From positions 211,706,997 to 211,770,996 of the forward strand of contig NC_081406.1 in NCBI RefSeq assembly GCF_030272615.1: DNA of 64,000 bases. Reading direction: 5' to 3'. The DNA comes from Cryptomeria japonica (taxonomy: Eukaryota > Streptophyta > Pinopsida > Cupressales > Cupressaceae). Below are positions 44,183 to 55,500 of this stretch, one piece after another. Numbering within the stretch: position 1 is the first letter of the stretch; every line of letters begins with the position of its first letter. The position numbers were made by a program, and so were the translations under genes. The notes beneath the pieces were generated by a model that did not search any database, was not told the origin of the DNA, and saw only the letters and a list, made by a program, of their open reading frames with translations.

Positions 44183-47100
44183 CTAAGTCTCTACTAGTGA
44201 GGGTATTACCCCAAGCTGCTCTCTAAGATATTCAAAAGTTTCCTTAGGCAAAGACTTAGTAAAGATATTTGCAATCTACTCTTTAGTATTCACATAAACC
44301 AATTTCACTCTTTTGCTTCAACATTCTCTTTCAAAAAATTGAATTTGATAGAAACATGTTTAGTTTTAGAGTGAAATACCGGATTCTTGGATATATCAAT
44401 TGCTGCCATATTATCATAGTAAATGATTATAGGTTCTTTGCATTTTACTTTTATGTCTTGCAACATTTTCTTAATCCATAATACTAGAGTACAATTAGTT
44501 GTTGCTCCAAGATATTCTGATTCTGTTGTTGATAATGATGTACAACTTTGTTTCTTGCTCAACCATGAAATCAATCTGCTACCAAGAAAGAATGCTCCAC
44601 CGGTGGTAGTCTTTTTGTCATCTACATCTCCTACCCAATTAACATCTGTGTATGCACATAAATCAAAATTTCCATCTTTAGGATAGCATAAACCAAGATT
44701 TGTTGTGCCTTGTAGATATCGGAAACCCCTTCACTGTTGATTCATGATTTTCCTTAGGATTACTCTAAAATCTTGAAATAACACATACCACATTCATAAT
44801 ATCAAGTCTTGTTTGTATCAAATACAATAAATCTCTAATCATAGATTTATATCTTGTCAGATTAACAGGTGTTGTATCATCCTTCAATGACAGTTTGTTT
44901 GTTGTAGTCATAGGAGTACTTACTGGTTTAGAGTTTTCCATACCAAATTTCTTTAGTAGTTCCTTCAAGTACTTAGATTGACATATGAATATACCTTTAT
45001 CAGTCTGTGAAAACTACAATCCTAAAAAGAATTTTATCTCCCCAATCATAAACATTTCAAATTCTTCCTGTATCTCATTAGAAAAGTCTTTACACAATCC
45101 ATCTTCTCCTCCAAAAATGATATCATCAACAAAAAAATCAATAACCAAGATGTCATCATTAGTCACTTTGAAATATAAGTTGTTGTTAGCATTACCTTTA
45201 GTGTAACCAAGCTTCAAAAGATATTTGTCCAATCTATCATACCAAGCTCTAGGAGCTTGCTTTAATCCATATAAAGCTTTCCTTAACCTGCAAACCATAT
45301 CATTGTCATTTGTCAAAGAAAATCCATCAGGTTGTTCAATGTAAACTTCCTCTTCAAGATCACCATTCATAATTGCACATTTAACATCCATTTGATATAC
45401 TTTATAGTTCTTGTGTGCTACAAATGCTAAAAATACTCTGACTATCTCAATTCCAGCTATTGGTGAAAAGGTTTCATTGTAATCAATTCCCTCATTCTAT
45501 GAATATCACTTACACACTAATCTTTCTTTGTTTTTGATTACCTTACCATCTTCATTAAGTTTATTTCTGAATACCCATTTAGTTTCAATTACATTTTTGT
45601 TTTTTAGGCCGGGGAACCAATGTCCATGTGTTATTCTTTTCAATTTGTTCCAATTCATCTTCCATAGCTTTAATCCAATGTTTATCTTCACATGCCTCAT
45701 TAACTGATGCTGGTTCAATTTGAGAAATTAGACATACCTCTTCATTTGCCAATCTTCCTCTAGTCATTACACCTTGATACTTATTCCCAATTATCTGACT
45801 TTCAAAGTGATACAATCTTACATACCTAGGTCAGTCACTATGGAATTCTCAGATGATGCCAGTGTGACTAGATCAACAATCTGTACCGGTGTATTAAGTG
45901 TAGATTCATTTGTGATTATCTCAACTACCAGTTTAGAGTCCATAGACCTTGAATTACCTCTAAACTATTCATCATTCTTCACATTTGCACTCTCAATGAT
46001 TTTCTGCAATCTTTTATTAAAACATCTATATGCCTTGCTCTTAGATGAATAACCAAGAAATATTCCTTCATCACTTCTAGGATCAAATTTACCAATATGA
46101 TCATCTCTCCTAATATAACATTTGCTTCCAAATATTATGAAATATTTAAGAGTAGGAGTATTACCAAACCATAGTTCATGAGGGGTCTTATCGGTTTCAC
46201 CTTTGATGTGAACTTTGTTGAATGTGTAAACCGTTGTATTGACTGCTTCTCTCCAATACACATGAGGTAGGTTTGCTTCTAATATCATGCTTTTGGTTGC
46301 ATCCAGAATAGTTCTATTCTTCCTTTCCACAACTCCATTTTGCTAGGGTGTCCAAGGTGTTGCTAACTGTCTTCTGATTCCATTCACTTCATAGAATGTA
46401 TTAAATTCCTTAGATGTAAATTCACCCCCTTGATCTGATCTTAAACATTTGATTTTCTTACCAGCTTCATTCTCTACCATTGCCTTGAATAGTTTGAATT
46501 TCCCAAAAGCTTATGATTTCTCCATGAGAAAAGTAACCCAACACATTCTAGAATAATCATCAATGATTATCATAAAATATCTATCTCCTTGTAGACTTCT
46601 AGTTCTTGCTGAACCACATACATCAGTATGAATTAAATCAAGAACATTATTGGATTTCTCTAGAATACTCTTGAAAGTTGTTCTAACTTGCTTTCAAAAT
46701 TGACATTCCTTACATGCCAGATTGTGAGGTTTTACAATCTTAGGTAAATCCCTTACTGCCTTAGTTGTACTGATTTTTACAATGCAATCAAAATTTACAT
46801 GACAAAGTCTCTTATGTCATAACCAACTTTCATGAATGTGTGCAATCAAGCATATCTTCTCATTGTTATTCAAGTGAAAGATATTACCCCTAGTCTAATT
46901 AACGGTTGTAATTTCCAAACCAGTTCTATTCATGATTTTGCATTTACCATTCTTGAATTGTAACTGAAATCCCTTTTCAACTAGGTGACCAACACTCAAA
47001 AGATTATGCTTCAAACCTTCAACATAATAAATGTTGTCAGTATTGTGCTTACCATCAAAAGATATAGTGCCTTTTCCTCTAATCAAACAAGCTTTATCAT

Positions 47101-48296
47101 CCCCAAATCTTACTAGACCTCCATTGTATTCCTAAAAAGTTAAGAATTTACTTTTATCACCAGTCATATGATGTGAACATCTGGAACCAATGATCCACTC
47201 ATCCTTTTCTTCAATTTCAGCTGCCAGGGCCTGATCTACTAGTTGTATAGTAGGTAATGATTGATCTTCTGTTATTGCCACAAAATCCCATCCATTGTCT
47301 GTCAGTTCCTCATCAGACTCATTAGTAACTCCTTCATCAATATAGTAACATGATTTGTCTCTATTCTTCTTAAATCTGTATCTCTGATATTCAGGGTTAG
47401 GCTTATATGTTCTTTTAGCTTCTTTCAATCTTGCATGTCTATTAGGACACCTAGATTCCATATGACCAATTTTATTGTAGTTAAAACATTTAAATGGTGC
47501 TTTACCTTCAAACTTACTTCCAACTAGACCTTTAGGCATTTTCCTTACAAATAGTGCTTCAAGCTCTTCCAATTCTTCATTCTCTCTTCTGATATCTTCA
47601 AGTTCTCTTGCATAAAGTTCTTTCCAATTAGATTTCTCAAATGATGATGATGCTTTGAAACCTAAATCTATTTTAATTGTTGCAACAGGACCAAATTCCT
47701 CAAGTTCAAAAGCTGAAAATTTTCCGACCAAGGTATCTCTAGATATTGATGTATTATGCATTGTTCTCAATTCATTTATAAGTTACTTTCATTTTGTATG
47801 CTGGTGGAAATGCTCTTAAAACTTTAGAAACAATTTCATCTTCACTTCAGGATCCTCCACAACATTGTATACCCAAAATAATTTCATTAACTCTTTCCAT
47901 AAAAGCAGAAATTCTTTCATCTTCTTCCATTTTCATATTTTTATACCTAACCCGAAAGCATTCTAGTTTTATAATTTTGACAATGGTATCACCTTCATTA
48001 AATTTCTTCAATTTGTCCCAAATAGGTTTAGCAGTAGATCGGTCTGATAATCCCATGATTTTTCGATCTGACAATGCGCTCAAAAGTGTTTCTCTTTCTT
48101 TGCAATCATTCTCCTGATCTTTAGCCAAGTTTGGTGGATTAGGTTGACTTTGTGTAGGACCAACATAGCCATTCTTTGTAACATCCCATATGTCTCTTCC
48201 AATGCAATTCAGATGTGTCTCCATTCTAATCTTCCATATACCATAGTTAGTTCCATCAAGCTTCAGAGTGTCCTTCCTGAAATAGTTAGTTGCCAT
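44183..48296 (-). pseudogene. Copia-2 gag-pol, complete order but broken
   Basis: Minus-strand Copia polyprotein starting at the ATG at 48296 (MATNYFRKDTLKLDG). Gag (UBN2 type): 48296-47560, with LDGTNYGIWKIRMETHL. Zinc knuckle near 47505 reads CFNYNKIGHMESRC, so the second Cys is lost. Protease: about 47195, WIIGSRCSHHMTGD, where active copies have DSGCS, so the catalytic Asp is lost. Pre-integrase: 46895-47086. Integrase: about 46760-45965, ending EGIFLGYSSKSKAYRC. RT: 45718-45014, with [13 protein letters not shown] and FVDDIIFGGED. RNase H: 44968-44183, with SWLSKKQSCTSLSTTESEY, YDNMAAIDISKNP and a final EYLREQLGVIP. Stops and frame changes occur between most blocks. Confidence 0.93.
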
Positions 48297-48339
48297 AGAA
48301 TCTCCTCAAGTTGTTAAACTTCTGCAAAAAGAGGACTTA

Positions 48340-48351
48340 GCTCTGATACCA
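48340..48351 (-). other. Copia-2 primer-binding site
   Basis: Minus strand TGGTATCAGAGC next to the 5' LTR, matching initiator Met-tRNA. Confidence 0.9.
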
Positions 48352-48353
48352 AT

Positions 48354-49408
48354 TGTTAGGACCCAAAGGAAACTAAGAAGGGGGCGTGAATCAGTTGTCT
48401 ATTAATTTCAACCAAATATAACTTAATCAAACTTGATGCATAATACCAGTAAACCAAACTTAATGTCAGTAGGTAGTTTAACAGTTAATGACAATACCGG
48501 TGAAGCTTAATGTATGGAACATAAAGACAAATAACATCCACAACACATAACACATATATTTGTATGTGGAAACCCTAAGGGGAAAAAACATGGTGGGAAA
48601 CCTTACCCACAATCAGATGATACTACTACAGATAGTATGTGTGTACAAATGGGGTCTGCACATGCAGAAAGACCAACTACCTAGAGCTCACTACTTAATC
48701 ACAAAATGAGAGTCACGCTGACTACAATTGGATGGTTAAATCCACTGATAATGTACTGCTCAAAATAGCATCTTCATATGCTGGATTCAGTACTGGTTAA
48801 GCTCTATTTGTCTTCTTCATACCTTCCTTGAATCTTCAAATGATGTCTGTGTGAGTAGCTCTACTTATATTCGCATATACCTTATTACATTCCTTTTCCA
48901 CTACCATGTTAATCTCACAAATGAGATCTTACATATATACCAAAACCTAAGACCAAATGTTTAGGTTGGCTCACTAAGAATATTACAATTAAATCAATTA
49001 TAAATGAATTAATATGTGATGCATCATGTTGGCTTGATGCATTTATAATAATAACCAATCAATAAATCATCTCCATAACGTGTCGTGCTGATCTGGAATA
49101 GATAATGCATGTTGTTCCATAACCTAGACCAATTTGCCATTAATAGCAAATATGTAAACTTGATTAGACCAATAACCAAATCACCAAAACCAAACCATGT
49201 CTTCGACATAACCAAGTGATTTCTAGATGATAACAAGTCATCCTATGTGCCGGTGAACAATATAACCTGTCGTTGAACCAAATACCGGTGACTGTGCATA
49301 AGTCATTGAACTTGCCGATGAACATAACCAAAGATATCTAGAAGGATAGGTGTTGACAAGTGTTGACATCAATGACAAAACCAATGCAACACATCCATAA
49401 TACCAACA
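48354..49408 (-). repeat. Copia-2 5' LTR
   Basis: Partner of 42745-43809. Here the G-run is shortened to GGGGGCGTGAATCAG (48372-48386). Confidence 0.92.
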
Positions 49409-49413
49409 ATACA
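49409..49413. repeat. Target-site duplication ATACA (right, Copia-2)
   Basis: Second copy of the 5-bp target flanking Copia-2. Confidence 0.85.
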
Positions 49414-49669
49414 CCCAAACTTATATATGTTGTACCCATGGTGAGAGAAATAATTGGGAAATCAAGATGATAATATCCAATGGATATTTAAATATTATAT
49501 CAATTCCCAAAATAAGTAATAGTACTTTCATATGATATTTAGGACCTAAATTTATAAAGTTGGATACATAAACCAATTTAGATAAGTAGCCAATTTTTTG
49601 TTGATGAAGTTATGAGTGCTTCTTGATTCTATTAATGTTGTTTCTCACTCCTTTAAGAAACCCACTGCC
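49414..49669. other. Remnant between Copia-2 and Copia-3
   Basis: AT-rich, no recognisable reading frame. By the target duplication it is the continuation of the sequence left of 42740, so it should be part of the same Gypsy remnant, but I could not identify which part. Confidence 0.4.
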
Positions 49670-50925
49670 TGTTGGAGATTGTTGGTCATTACTGTTGCTA
49701 GGATATGTTATTGTCATTGATGTCAACATACTCCTATGTATTGCTCCAATGATTGTTGATTGGGAAGATCTTATGATCTCATTTTGTAGTATTGTTTTGT
49801 TGATCATAGTTTTGCAGAGCTTAGTTTTTCCTCTGGTATATTTCGGTGTGATCAGAGCTTGTGTTGGGTTTTTTGGATATTGCTTGGGATGGTCTTGTGT
49901 ATCTTCATTTTAGATGGATCATGATTTTGTGATTCACAAGTTATATTTATTCATGACAGTTGTTGATTGGTTGTGTTCTTGAGCTCTCAGTTGTTGATAG
50001 ATGAAGATTTGATAAGTGGTGTTGGTGCAATTGTTCCTAATAATTCTAACCTGCTTGCTGGTGTCTTCTAGTTGTGTCTTATTTGTTTTGGTGATTTTCA
50101 TTGATTGTTGTGCATGTTTTGGAAGGTTTCTATCAACCGGTGATGACTTTCATGTTATGCAGGTTTCTTAGTGGTGTAACATGTTGCAGTTGGTCTTGGC
50201 ATGATTTCTAGTGAAGTTGGGCATTTGGGGATTTAATTTAGGTCCATGTTATGTTATGTAAATAAATATATTCATTTGGTGGTCAATCTTTGTATCATGA
50301 GTTGAAATTTTGTAATTGAGGGTTGAGGGTTTACCCAACCTTGTTATCAAGGTTGATGATTTGTACATATAGGTGACATGTTCATGTAATTTTGGTGTCA
50401 ATGTTATGTCTTCATTATCAGAGAGAGGTTTATGTGCAAATAAGTGATTCATCCTTTGGTGTTGTGATTGAGGATAGATTAGTGTTGCAAATCAGACATC
50501 TGTGCTTAATCAAAATTGTAATTAGGCATTTTTAGATGTTATTATTTTAGTTCATTTCTTCTGGATTGTAGTCCGAATCTTATTGTAAGTCAGTGAGACT
50601 TCCCTAAGGGTTGTAACCTTCTAGACCATTATATTTGAGCAATGAGCTCTAGGTAGTGTGCTTGAATTCATGTGCATTCCCCACTGTAATATTTTCACAT
50701 ACTACTGTAGAGTATCATCTTACTATGGGTAGGTTCCCAATGTGGTTTTCCCTTAGCCAAGTTTTCCATGTCAAAATCTTGGTGTTGTGTGTTGTGCTCT
50801 CAATTCACTTATCTTTGTTATTATTGCAGTTTATCTGATCTATGTTTTATAATTAAGTTTGATATTCTAGTGAAGACTAACTCACCCCCCCACCTCTCAG
50901 TCTTCCTTCTTGGTTGCTACTAACA
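49670..50925 (+). repeat. Copia-3 5' LTR
   Basis: Starts TGTTGGAGATTG and ends GCTACTAACA, followed after two bases by the primer-binding site. It carries CTCACCCCCCCACCTCTCAG (50881-50900) near the end. No second LTR is in the window. Confidence 0.82.
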
Positions 50926-50927
50926 AT

Positions 50928-50939
50928 TGGTATCAGAGC
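50928..50939 (+). other. Copia-3 primer-binding site
   Basis: TGGTATCAGAGC, the full initiator Met-tRNA match. Confidence 0.92.
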
Positions 50940-50981
50940 TAGATCCTTTAGTAGAAGCTTACTCACTTGAGGAGATCCAAG

Positions 50982-51994
50982 ATGGAAGCTCACAGTGTTA
51001 TCTTTAAGAAGGATAGTCTGATATTTGATGAGAGTAACTATGCTATATGGAAGAACTTGACGAAAGTGCACTTGAAGTGTCTTGGAGAAGATTATTGGAA
51101 GATTACAAAGAATTACTATACTGTTCCTCTGAATGGACCATCTACTCCTGATGAGATCAAGAAAGTTGAACATAATATTAGAGAAAAGGAAGAATTTCTT
51201 AGTGTCGTGACTGATTCTAAGATAAAAAATGTATTGGGACTTTAGATCACACATGAGATCTAGGTAAAACTTGAGATCTTGTATGAAGGTGATAAATAGG
51301 TGAAGGTTGCTAAGTTACAGAGTTTAAAAGGAAAATATGAGATGTTGAAGATGGGAGATGATGAGAACATACACTCTTTCGTGGCTAAGGTGAATGACCT
51401 TGTCCTAGGTATCAGATGTGCCAGTGGAACCATTGAGGAAGATGAGATTGTTGCTAAGGTGTTGAGATATTTGCCTCCTGCTTATAAACATAAGGTTGCT
51501 ACTATTGATTAGATCCGAAGTGTGACTACAGTGACAAGAGATATGATGGTTGGAAAGATTGCTGCATTTGAACTGAGTGAGTTTGGAGAATCACTTGGAA
51601 AGTCTAAGACTACATTCAAAGCATCTGCATCTGTATCCAGTAAGCAAAAATATGATCCTAATGAGTGCAAAATATCTAGACATGAAAGAGAGAGAATCGA
51701 GATGGAAGAGAAAGAAAGAGAGCTAGATTAACTTGAAGCACTGATTGCTCGGAGATTTCCTAAAGGAGCTGGTAAGTATGATGGAAAGTTGCCTTTGAAA
51801 TGTTTCTCTTGTAATAAGATAGTATATTTTGCTTGTAGATGTTCGGAGAGAATGGCTAAGTATGATAGGCATGATAAGTTTGATAAGCATGATAGGAATC
51901 AAAGATATGAAAAGCATGAGAAGTATGATAAGCCTTACAAGCCTAACTAGAAGTATAGGAATCAGAAGAACTGTTATTATGCTACTGATGAATG
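50982..51994 (+). pseudogene. Copia-3 gag, truncated by Gypsy-2
   Basis: Copia gag of the UBN2 type. I take the ATG at 50982 (MEAHSVIFKKDSLIFDE), 43 bases after the primer site. It includes SNYAIWKNLTKVHLKCLG, SLKGKYEMLKMGDDENI, VLRYLPPAYKHKV and GKIAAFELSEFGE. The zinc knuckle near 51800 reads CFSCNKIVYFACRC, with Val-Tyr where Gly-His is expected, so it is defective. In-frame TAG or TGA codons occur near 51243, 51258, 51298, 51510 and 51730, mostly at Trp or Gln positions. A Lys/Tyr/Asp-rich repeat tail (RHDKFDKHDR) precedes CYYATDE, where the frame stops at the LTR of Gypsy-2. Confidence 0.88.
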
Positions 51995-53125
51995 TGTATA
52001 CACATAAAATTGGCTATGACCAATTAAATAAATATTTAATATTTATTTAATAATTATTCTTCTATTAAATAGTTAATTTGAAAAGATTATTTTATTTAAT
52101 TCATTTCATGTCCTTCTATTAATTAATGTAATTGAAACATTTTAAAAATTAATTTGTTATATCATTTTCTTCTAATCAATTAATTAAATGTCTAAATTTA
52201 ATTATTCCTCTATCTACTATCCTATAGTCTCATTAATTAAATAATTTCTTAATTATTTAATCCCTTTTCCAAATCACCTTTCATTCTCCAAATTGCTTCT
52301 TCTTTGCCAACTCATCCATCATGTGGCTAAAGTAATTCAACAAAATAAAATAAAATAAAATCATTTATTAACCACTTATCTCCAACTTCCAAAATAATAA
52401 AAATATTGTGTACGTACACATATTTCCTAACCTTCTTCTATATTCTCTCCAACATCTCTATATCTTAGGAGGATTTGAGTTTACTTGTCCTCTCATTCCT
52501 ACATCTTCTCCAACTATCCTATATCCTCACAAGTCTTCAACTCAGTCAAGGTGAGATGAGTGACACTTGTCTTCTCCTTCCCCCTTTCTCTCAACCTTCA
52601 ACTTCTTTCTCACAACCACCCAATATTCAAGATTTGATCATGATCGTTGATCTCTGCCACCTAAGCTCATGCACTCAAAAATCTATAAAAAGAGGTCTCC
52701 TAAGCCATTGTAAAACTAATAGACTAATAGCTAATCATATAGTCATTCTAGGAGTCTTTATCTTGTGTCTATGAGTTTAAGTTTGAAGCAATTATCAATT
52801 TTAGAATTCTTATCATAGCTTAATATCATGTTATCTTAAATCATTTACATATGCATATCATAGTATCAGTTAACTATCAGTCCATTCTTCATATGCCATC
52901 TTGTAAGCTACCAGTGTTTATCTAAGAGTAAATCATCTGCACAGGAACAATGGAGTTAGGGCACATTGAGGTGTAAATCATGAAAGGTATAATCTTGTTT
53001 ATTTCATTTACTTCATGTTTACTTCATTGGTTGAAGTTAAGTTTCCTGTAGCTTTCATTTTTATATTGTATGATGGACTAACAAGTTTCAGGATATTTCT
53101 TTGGAGTTCAACTTTAACCTCAACA
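51995..53125 (+). repeat. Gypsy-2 5' LTR
   Basis: Starts TGTATACACATAAAATTGG (itself beginning with the palindrome TGTATACA) and ends ACCTCAACA ahead of the primer site. It is AT-rich with TTAATTAA words in the first part. Confidence 0.75.
52683..52690 (+). promoter_or_regulatory. Gypsy-2 LTR TATA box
   Basis: CTATAAAAAGAGG in the LTR, about 440 bp before its end, is a good match to a plant TATA box and would place the transcript start near 52715. Confidence 0.6.
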
Positions 53126-53129
53126 TTTT

Positions 53130-53149
53130 TGGCACCCACCGTGGAGCTC
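53130..53149 (+). other. Gypsy-2 primer-binding site
   Basis: TGGCACCCACCGTGGAGCTC follows the LTR end by four bases. It resembles the TGGCGCCCACCGTGG-type primer sites of Tat/Ogre-like Gypsy elements. Confidence 0.7.
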
Positions 53150-55500
53150 AGGCCTCAAACTTATCTTTCTAATATCATGTCTTTTTCTCGCATAACTAGT
53201 TCACGCTTTTGTAAATCAGTTTCACGCATCTGTGAAATTTGACAACGCTTTTGTTAGATAGGTTAGCACTTTTATTGCTTAGATTAATGCATGTGTTAAA
53301 TAAAATAGTTCTTTTAAACATGAATTCATGCAATCAAGTAATAGGCTAGCGCTTTCGTCGCATAGGTTAGCGCTTTTGTTGTCTAGGATAGCGCTTTTGC
53401 CTTTTTTGTTAGCACTTTTTCTTATTAGGATATCGCTTTTTCTATTTTAGCACTTTTGTCTAGTCAGTACTCAAATTTGAATTTTTACAGTCTGAAAGCT
53501 AACAAGCTTTTGCAGGTCTGAATGTCCAAGAACTAAAAATTTGAAAACTACTAACATATCTGTGTGCAAGGTTATTTTGAAGTAAATTTCATGCATTTCC
53601 TCACATAGTTAATTAGGAGTATTTTAAAAAGTAAAATATCATATCTTTCTCATCTAGCTTAACTAGGAGGAAAATCAATAGCATGCAACTTGCATTTGAG
53701 TGTTTTCCTTAAAGTAGTTGCACAGATTCTTAAAAGGCTTAAAATAAACCTTTGTCTTCCGTGCTTGTTGACGTAGTAGGCAAGTATGCTCTCACCCTCA
53801 TACGGTGATCAGAAAACCAGACCTACTTTCCTTTATGTGTAATCTTTAGAGGGCTTGCCTTCCCGAGGAGCCTTGAGGGGGTCAGTGAGAGGGGAACGAC
53901 CCAAGTGGAAATGGGCTAATACCGAGTCCTTCCAGTCTACTCTAAATAAATCATGTTTGTGACGAAATTCATAAACAACATGTGTTGATTAGTTCATACT
54001 GATACTATGTTTCCCCATAAACCCTATGGAGTGTAACCTCTATAGGCTGGGAACCTTCTGTATTTACAAAGTGTAGAGTGCCACATGTATGGCCACATGA
54101 CCGGAATCCTTTACTAAAAAGTACTTGTACTAGTTGCCGAAATCCTTCTAATTGTTGGCTCAGGAGGTCGGACCTCTGAAGTAGCTCACACACATATGGT
54201 TATTAGTAGAGATATGAATTTTGCCATGGGGAGTTTTCATGGAAATTGGTACTTGGCTGCCCCAAAGAAGTGAGGGTTGAGGGTGGAGCCAGTGGGGTCA
54301 AGCATCTAAATATCCACTTTGAATAGCGTAGCCTCGGGGGAAACCCCATGTGAGATTCAACAATTATTGTCTCGGCCTACCATAGGATTCGTGCTTGCTT
54401 GTGCATTTTTTTTTCAAACATTGTGTCTTTTATGTCTGTAACATGCTCAGTATGAGCAAAAATCCAACAACTTGCTAGAAAAATTGAAAATCCTTGTAAC
54501 ACAGTCAGAACAACACTTTTGTTGCATAGAATTGCACATTTGTTGTGCAAGACAACACATTTAAACAACAATAGATCTCTTTTATATTATAGGCTCACAC
54601 ATTTGATTAGTAGATTAGCATTTTTAATCATAAAACTATGCTTTTGTACCACAATTTTTTGCTTTTAGTCCACTAGAGTAGCATTTTCAAGCAACAGAAC
54701 AATGCATTTATCCCATAGGTTAGCACAAATATTTTCTCGCATTTGAAATAGAGGGCATTTTCACATATCAGACCAAAATTTTGAAACTAGTTACAGATAT
54801 CCTTTTCAAGTAGAGTTGTCTTTAAACTATCATAGACTTTCAAACTAGTCTGGCAATCATGTTTATCAATCAAATAGGCTATTTCCAAAGGCTTCTTAAG
54901 CATACAATTCACAACAAGTTAGTGATTCAACCATCTTAAGTGAAAAATACAACATCATTATCAATTTCTCATCAGGATATATGGAATCCTCTATCATGAA
55001 ACTTGATCATATCCACCTTTGTTCATTATCTTGGATATATTGTTCCTATTTTGAACCTAGGTTATTTCAAAATCAGAATTGCACTCACATTGGAATCAAA
55101 CAAACTTGTAAACCATCATATGCTTATATGACTTTTAAATATCGCCTTAAGAAAAGAAAACCTAGCTATAAGGCTACTCTGAAGAGGATAAGATTCTTGT
55201 ATATCAATCACAAGATCTTGTTAAAACATAGGACATTTCTACACCGTTTTCATCACTATTTACATGGTTACATGACATAATTTGATAGAGAACTTTTGCA
55301 AGCATGTGCCTTTCAACAACAAGATGTTTTATGACAATGCACCAGTAATAGTGGTAAAATCAACAAAGCTTATCTTCCTAAACTAATAATCACTTATTTA
55401 TTTGTATTTAGAAAGTCAAAACTTGAGAAGTTTTTGAATCAATCACATGCCATTTTGAACTAGAGCTCAATATGAGCAATTCAGAAAACAACAAAAACAA
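53150..55500 (+). other. Gypsy-2 long leader, no gene
   Basis: About 2.35 kb between primer site and gag. Two parts (53190-53465 and 54505-54745) are arrays of TAGCGCTTTTGT-like words. Between them (53755-54400) is a clearly GC-richer block with many short complementary runs (GCCTTCCCGAGGAGCC, GGAGGTCGGACCTC). No protein similarity is seen. In retroelements this region normally carries packaging and translation signals. Confidence 0.6.
53215..53465 (+). repeat. Degenerate GCGCTTTTGT repeat array
   Basis: About eight irregular units of 20-30 bp of the form TTAGCGCTTTTGT(C/T)GCATAGG, clearest at 53345-53465. A more decayed version lies at 54505-54745. Confidence 0.75.

Larger units (their letters stand above)
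42745..49408 (-). mobile_element. Copia-2: full-length Ty1/Copia element, minus strand
   Basis: All structural parts are present: LTRs (42745-43809, 48354-49408), primer site (48340-48351), gag-pol remnant (44183-48296), polypurine tract (43810-43822) and a 5-bp target duplication ATACA. It is complete in structure but coding-dead. Copia-4 at 59290 belongs to the same family. Confidence 0.93.

Noticed and set aside
52001-52120. MITE-like AT-rich inverted repeat at the start of the Gypsy-2 LTR
   Set aside because: TTAATTAA-type words are compositional; the TG...CA LTR ends and the adjacent primer site explain the segment better.
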